Notes under the pieces: generated by a model
Databases searched by the model: none
The model's input: only the letters and a program-made list of their open reading frames with translations
Told to the model about the DNA's origin: nothing
Translations under genes and position numbers: made by a program
In this document: piece after piece, positions 32,981 through 35,576 of the stretch
How positions within the stretch are numbered: the first letter of the stretch is position 1
Layout of the letters: every line of letters begins with the position of its first letter
Assembly: GCA_044426345.1 (NCBI GenBank)
Contig: JAWXUP010000021.1
Coordinates: forward strand, 1 to 35,576
Direction of reading: 5' to 3'
Origin: CAYJLC01 sp044426345
GTDB lineage: Bacteria > Bacillota > Clostridia > Oscillospirales > Butyricicoccaceae
DNA length: 35,576 bases

Positions 32981-33513
32981 ATACTAAAATCAAAAAGCAA
33001 ATTATTATGCACGTACCTTATTTCCTAATCGCGCTGATAGCGACAAAAATTCCACAAGCTATACGATTTACAGGTGGGAAAACGCTGTCGGCTGTCATTT
33101 TAAATTTAAATCAAGGCTTTTCACAAGCATTTCAGACGTGGATGCCGTCATTTTACGCAAAAGATTTAGTAATTGGCGCGATGATTGCAGTTGCGATGCG
33201 ACTTATCGTGTATGGTAAAAGCAAAAATGCAAAAAAGTATCGCAAAGGCGTTGAATATGGCTCGGCTCGGTTTGGTAATGTAAAGGATATTGAACCGTAT
33301 ATTGATAAAAAGTTCGAAAATAACGTGATTTTGACTAAAACGGAGCGATTGACGATGAATAATAGACCGAAAAATCCAAAAACAGCTAGAAATAAGAACG
33401 TATTAATCGTTGGTGGTTCGGGTAGTGGTAAAACGAGATTTTGGCTGAAACCTAATCTTATGCAGTGTCATAGTTCATACGTCGTAACTGACCCTAAAGG
33501 TTACAATATATAA
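32977..33513 (+). pseudogene. VirD4/TraG-type coupling protein, truncated by a transposon
   Basis: Only 178 residues remain of a family member normally about 580-620 long. Two transmembrane segments (VPYFLIALIATKIPQA; LVIGAMIAVAMRLIVYG) and Walker A (VGGSGSGKTR) are present. The frame ends right after VVTDPKG, where homologues continue with the rest of the ATPase. The last three codons (YNI) and stop come from the inserted element. Walker B and the catalytic core are missing, so DNA transfer should be blocked unless the insert excises. AAGGAG precedes the ATG. Confidence 0.92.
33502..33507 (+). promoter_or_regulatory. -10-like hexamer at the transposon end
   Basis: TACAAT lies at the very left end of the insertion, about 49 bases before the recombinase start, with no matching -35 in the interrupted gene. 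In Tn4451 a promoter for the recombinase forms when the ends join in the circular form; the same arrangement would fit here. Confidence 0.4.
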
Positions 33514-33555
33514 GGACAGAGAAAGTCCAATCAAAGACGAAAGGAGGAAAAAACA

Positions 33556-35355
33556 GTGGCAAAATCAAGCAATATCAAGGTTACAGCATTGTATACTCGT
33601 CTATCTCGTGATGATGAACTGCAAGGCGAAAGTAACTCTATTACCAACCAAAAGGCATATTTAGAAGAATTTGCAAAGCAAAACGGATTTAATCGCATAG
33701 TCCATTTCAGTGATGATGGTTATTCGGGAGTTGACTTTAACCGACCTGCGTTTAAGCAGATGATTGCAGAGGTCGAGAAAGGCAATGTGGCACAAATAAT
33801 TTGTAAAGACCTATCTCGTTTCGGAAGAAATTATCTAAAAGTAGGCTTTTACACCGAGATAATGTTCCCTGAAAAAGATGTACGATTTATCGCTATCAAC
33901 AATGGAGTAGATAGCAGTAAGCAAGAAAGCAATGATTTTACACCTTTTTTGAACATAATGAATGAATGGTACAGCAAGGATACAAGCAACAAGATTAGAG
34001 CAGTATTTAAGGCTCGTATGAAAGAGGGCAAGCGTTGTAGTGGTGCTATTCCGTATGGCTTTTATCGTAAGGCAGACGATAAAAATACCCTTTATGTTGA
34101 TGAAGAAGCTGCAAAGGTGGTAAAACAGATATTTCAGATGATAACAGAGGGATATGGAGTTAATCACATAGCAAGAACATTGAGCGAAAATAAAGTGCTT
34201 ATTCCATCAGCTTACGCAGAACTGAACCATCCTAGTGATTGCCGAAGTAATAGCTATCAAGACCCTTACAAATGGTCGTCTACTGCTGTCAGCTACATTC
34301 TTCAAAAGAGAGAATATATGGGGCATACAGTGTTAGGTAAGACAATTTGTGAGAACTTCAAAACAAAAAAACGCAGAAAAGCCACCGAAGATGAACTAAT
34401 CATCTTTGAAAATACCCACCCTGCTATTGTGTCAGAAGAAACATGGCACAATGCTCAAAGACTTAAACGCAAAGTTCGTAGAACTGTGAGAAACAAACCA
34501 CTTTCACACTTGTTATCGGGAGTGCTATATTGTGCAGATTGTGGTGCTAGAATGACATACAGAAGTCCCGAAGCCAATCACAGAAAAGATGGAAAAACAT
34601 ACGACAGCGACAGTGCTTTTGTTTGTGGCGATTACAGAAATTTGCATAGAAATTGCACTATCCATTTTACCAAAAGTTCAGCGATTGAAACTTTAATCAA
34701 GACAGCAATTTCAAATGTAAGCACCTATGTTTTAACTGATAAAAAAGAGTTTATAGAGCGAGTAAAACTGTTATCAGATACACACCATGAAGAACAAACC
34801 AAGAGTGATAAAAAGGAACTTGCCACAGCCAAAAAGCGAATTGCAGAACTTGATTTGCTTGTGAAGAAACTCTACGAGGGCAATGCCATTGGCAAGATAC
34901 CAGATAATCATTTTGAAAGGCTACTTGCTGATTATGATGATGAACACCAAGCCTTAACTAATAGAATTGCAGAGATAGAAACAGTTGTAAATGAAATTGC
35001 ATCGCAGACAGTAAAAACAGATAAGTTCATTGCACTTGTAAAAAAATACAAAGACTTTGATGAACTCACACCCACAATTCTAAATGAATTTATAGAAAAA
35101 ATTATCGTTCATGAAGCTACTGGTGGACGAACAAGATTAAGACAACAACAGATTGATATTTACTTCAACTTTATTGGTAAATTTGAACTTCCACAAGTGG
35201 AACTTAGTGAAGAAGAATTGGTCGCACAAGCTAAAGAGCGAGAAAGAATTGTCAAAGATATTGAAACCAATCGACGAGAAGCGAAGGTGCAAAAAGAACG
35301 CAAAAAAGCAAAATTATTAGAAGAAGCAAAACAAAAACTTGATAAAGGAGCATAA
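33556..35355 (+). CDS. Large serine recombinase (TnpX/TndX-like)
   Basis: The protein has 599 residues. The GTG start at 33556 has AAGGAGG 8 bases upstream. The N-terminal resolvase domain has the nucleophile Ser17 in YTRLSRDDE and catalytic Arg in KDLSRFGRN. The recombinase domain follows (KEGKRCSGAIPYGF...VNHIARTLSENKV). A zinc ribbon is seen in LLSGVLYCADCGARMTYR and the later CGDYRNLHRNC. A coiled coil (KKELATAKKRIAELD) and a DUF4368 domain (TPTILNEFIEKIIVHEA) end the protein with a basic tail. It should excise and insert the element through a circular intermediate by 2-bp staggered cuts. Confidence 0.96.
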   Translation: MAKSSNIKVTALYTRLSRDDELQGESNSITNQKAYLEEFAKQNGFNRIVHFSDDGYSGVDFNRPAFKQMIAEVEKGNVAQIICKDLSRFGRNYLKVGFYTEIMFPEKDVRFIAINNGVDSSKQESNDFTPFLNIMNEWYSKDTSNKIRAVFKARMKEGKRCSGAIPYGFYRKADDKNTLYVDEEAAKVVKQIFQMITEGYGVNHIARTLSENKVLIPSAYAELNHPSDCRSNSYQDPYKWSSTAVSYILQKREYMGHTVLGKTICENFKTKKRRKATEDELIIFENTHPAIVSEETWHNAQRLKRKVRRTVRNKPLSHLLSGVLYCADCGARMTYRSPEANHRKDGKTYDSDSAFVCGDYRNLHRNCTIHFTKSSAIETLIKTAISNVSTYVLTDKKEFIERVKLLSDTHHEEQTKSDKKELATAKKRIAELDLLVKKLYEGNAIGKIPDNHFERLLADYDDEHQALTNRIAEIETVVNEIASQTVKTDKFIALVKKYKDFDELTPTILNEFIEKIIVHEATGGRTRLRQQQIDIYFNFIGKFELPQVELSEEELVAQAKERERIVKDIETNRREAKVQKERKKAKLLEEAKQKLDKGA

Positions 35356-35359
35356 TCAA

Positions 35360-35576
35360 ATGGAACAAAGTATATTTGAAAAATTAGGTGGTACTTACAT
35401 CAAAGTTGGCGATTATTATGTGCCGAATTTAGGACAGTTCAATGAAAATAAAAGCGATACAGATGATAGACCTTTAGGTAAATATGGTATGCTTTACGAA
35501 ACATTTTTGAAAGAACATAGAACACCCCTATATCATCATCTATTATTAAATGGCACACTCCACTCACACTTGCGTG
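35360..35576 (+). CDS. tnpV: TnpV-like transposon protein, 5' part
   Basis: The ATG at 35360 is preceded by AAAGGAG, which overlaps the end of the recombinase gene. The visible 72 residues include IFEKLGGTYIKVGDYYVPNL, then PLGKYGMLYETFLKEHRTPLY and LLLNGTLHSHL, matching TnpV of Tn4451-type elements. TnpV has no proven enzymatic role. The gene continues past the window edge. Confidence 0.85.
   Translation, partial: MEQSIFEKLGGTYIKVGDYYVPNLGQFNENKSDTDDRPLGKYGMLYETFLKEHRTPLYHHLLLNGTLHSHLR

Larger units (their letters stand above)
30609..33504 (+). mobile_element. Left part of an integrative conjugative element, interrupted
   Basis: Consecutive + strand genes for ParB, a DUF6017 replication-type protein, PcfB and a VirD4 coupling protein are the usual start of CD1115-type or Tn1549-like conjugative modules in Firmicutes. 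Codon use in the ParB gene is more GC-rich than in the chromosomal genes before it. The outer left boundary is not visible as a clear att site; 30580-30609 is the best guess. The right side is cut by a second element near 33500. Confidence 0.65.
33497..35576 (+). mobile_element. Tn4451-like transposon inserted in the coupling-protein gene (left end)
   Basis: The junction lies within about 33497-33504, where the coupling-protein frame is lost. A large serine recombinase gene starts about 52 bases inside, and a TnpV-like gene follows at once, the order of tnpX-tnpV modules in Tn4451/Tn4453 relatives. The element runs off the window, so its right end, cargo and the rest of the coupling-protein gene are not seen. 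Confidence 0.8.

Overview
The window is AT-rich Gram-positive DNA, most likely from an anaerobic gut or rumen member of the Clostridia (Oscillospirales-like). The evidence is strong AGGAGG-type Shine-Dalgarno sites, a giant SLH-anchored InlB-repeat surface protein, a YtrA-type GntR/ABC operon, and a conjugative module with PcfB, DUF6017 and CD1115-type VirD4 proteins. I could not run any search, so family names rest on motifs, length and gene order.

Layout. 1-99 is the tail of a gene entering from the left, followed by a bidirectional terminator. 153-8729 (-) encodes a secreted protein of about 2,859 residues: signal peptide, a long beta-rich region, about 16 InlB/Listeria-Bacteroides repeats, a 26-serine linker and three SLH domains. 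Behind it, 8730-9511 is non-coding; its second half is a cluster of hairpins bracketed by two near-identical terminators. 9512-13320 (-) holds a conserved cysteine-rich protein, uracil-DNA glycosylase with a small overlapping gene upstream, an LDH/L-2-hydroxyisocaproate-dehydrogenase-like enzyme and a LysR regulator. 13660-16835 (-) is a YtrA-type regulator/ABC ATPase/permease operon with a consensus promoter and a readable YtrA operator.

17019-18326 (+) is a compact transcription unit with a small unknown protein, an M23 endolysin and two holin-like membrane proteins. It has its own promoter and terminator and is followed by a phage-type replication protein, but there are no capsid, tail or packaging genes. 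19352-23735 is metabolic: a class I/II aminotransferase, an IlvD/Edd dehydratase and a threonine-aldolase-like PLP enzyme. 24077-27278 is a MoxR-DUF58-DUF4129-like operon. Then come a zinc-ribbon/TM/Ltp-repeat protein (27565-28413), a MATE exporter (28709-30061) and a 97-residue conserved protein whose Shine-Dalgarno lies inside a long hairpin.

From about 30609 the window enters an integrative conjugative element (ParB, DUF6017 replication-type protein, PcfB, VirD4 coupling protein). The coupling-protein gene is cut just after its Walker A region by a second, nested element starting near 33500. That element carries a large serine recombinase and TnpV, as in Tn4451-like transposons, and runs off the right edge.

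The most notable points are the nested transposon inside the conjugation gene, the self-contained lysis operon divergent from an antibiotic-type ABC operon, the Ltp-repeat protein, the structured non-coding block at 9146-9506, and the Shine-Dalgarno-masking hairpin at 30159-30226.
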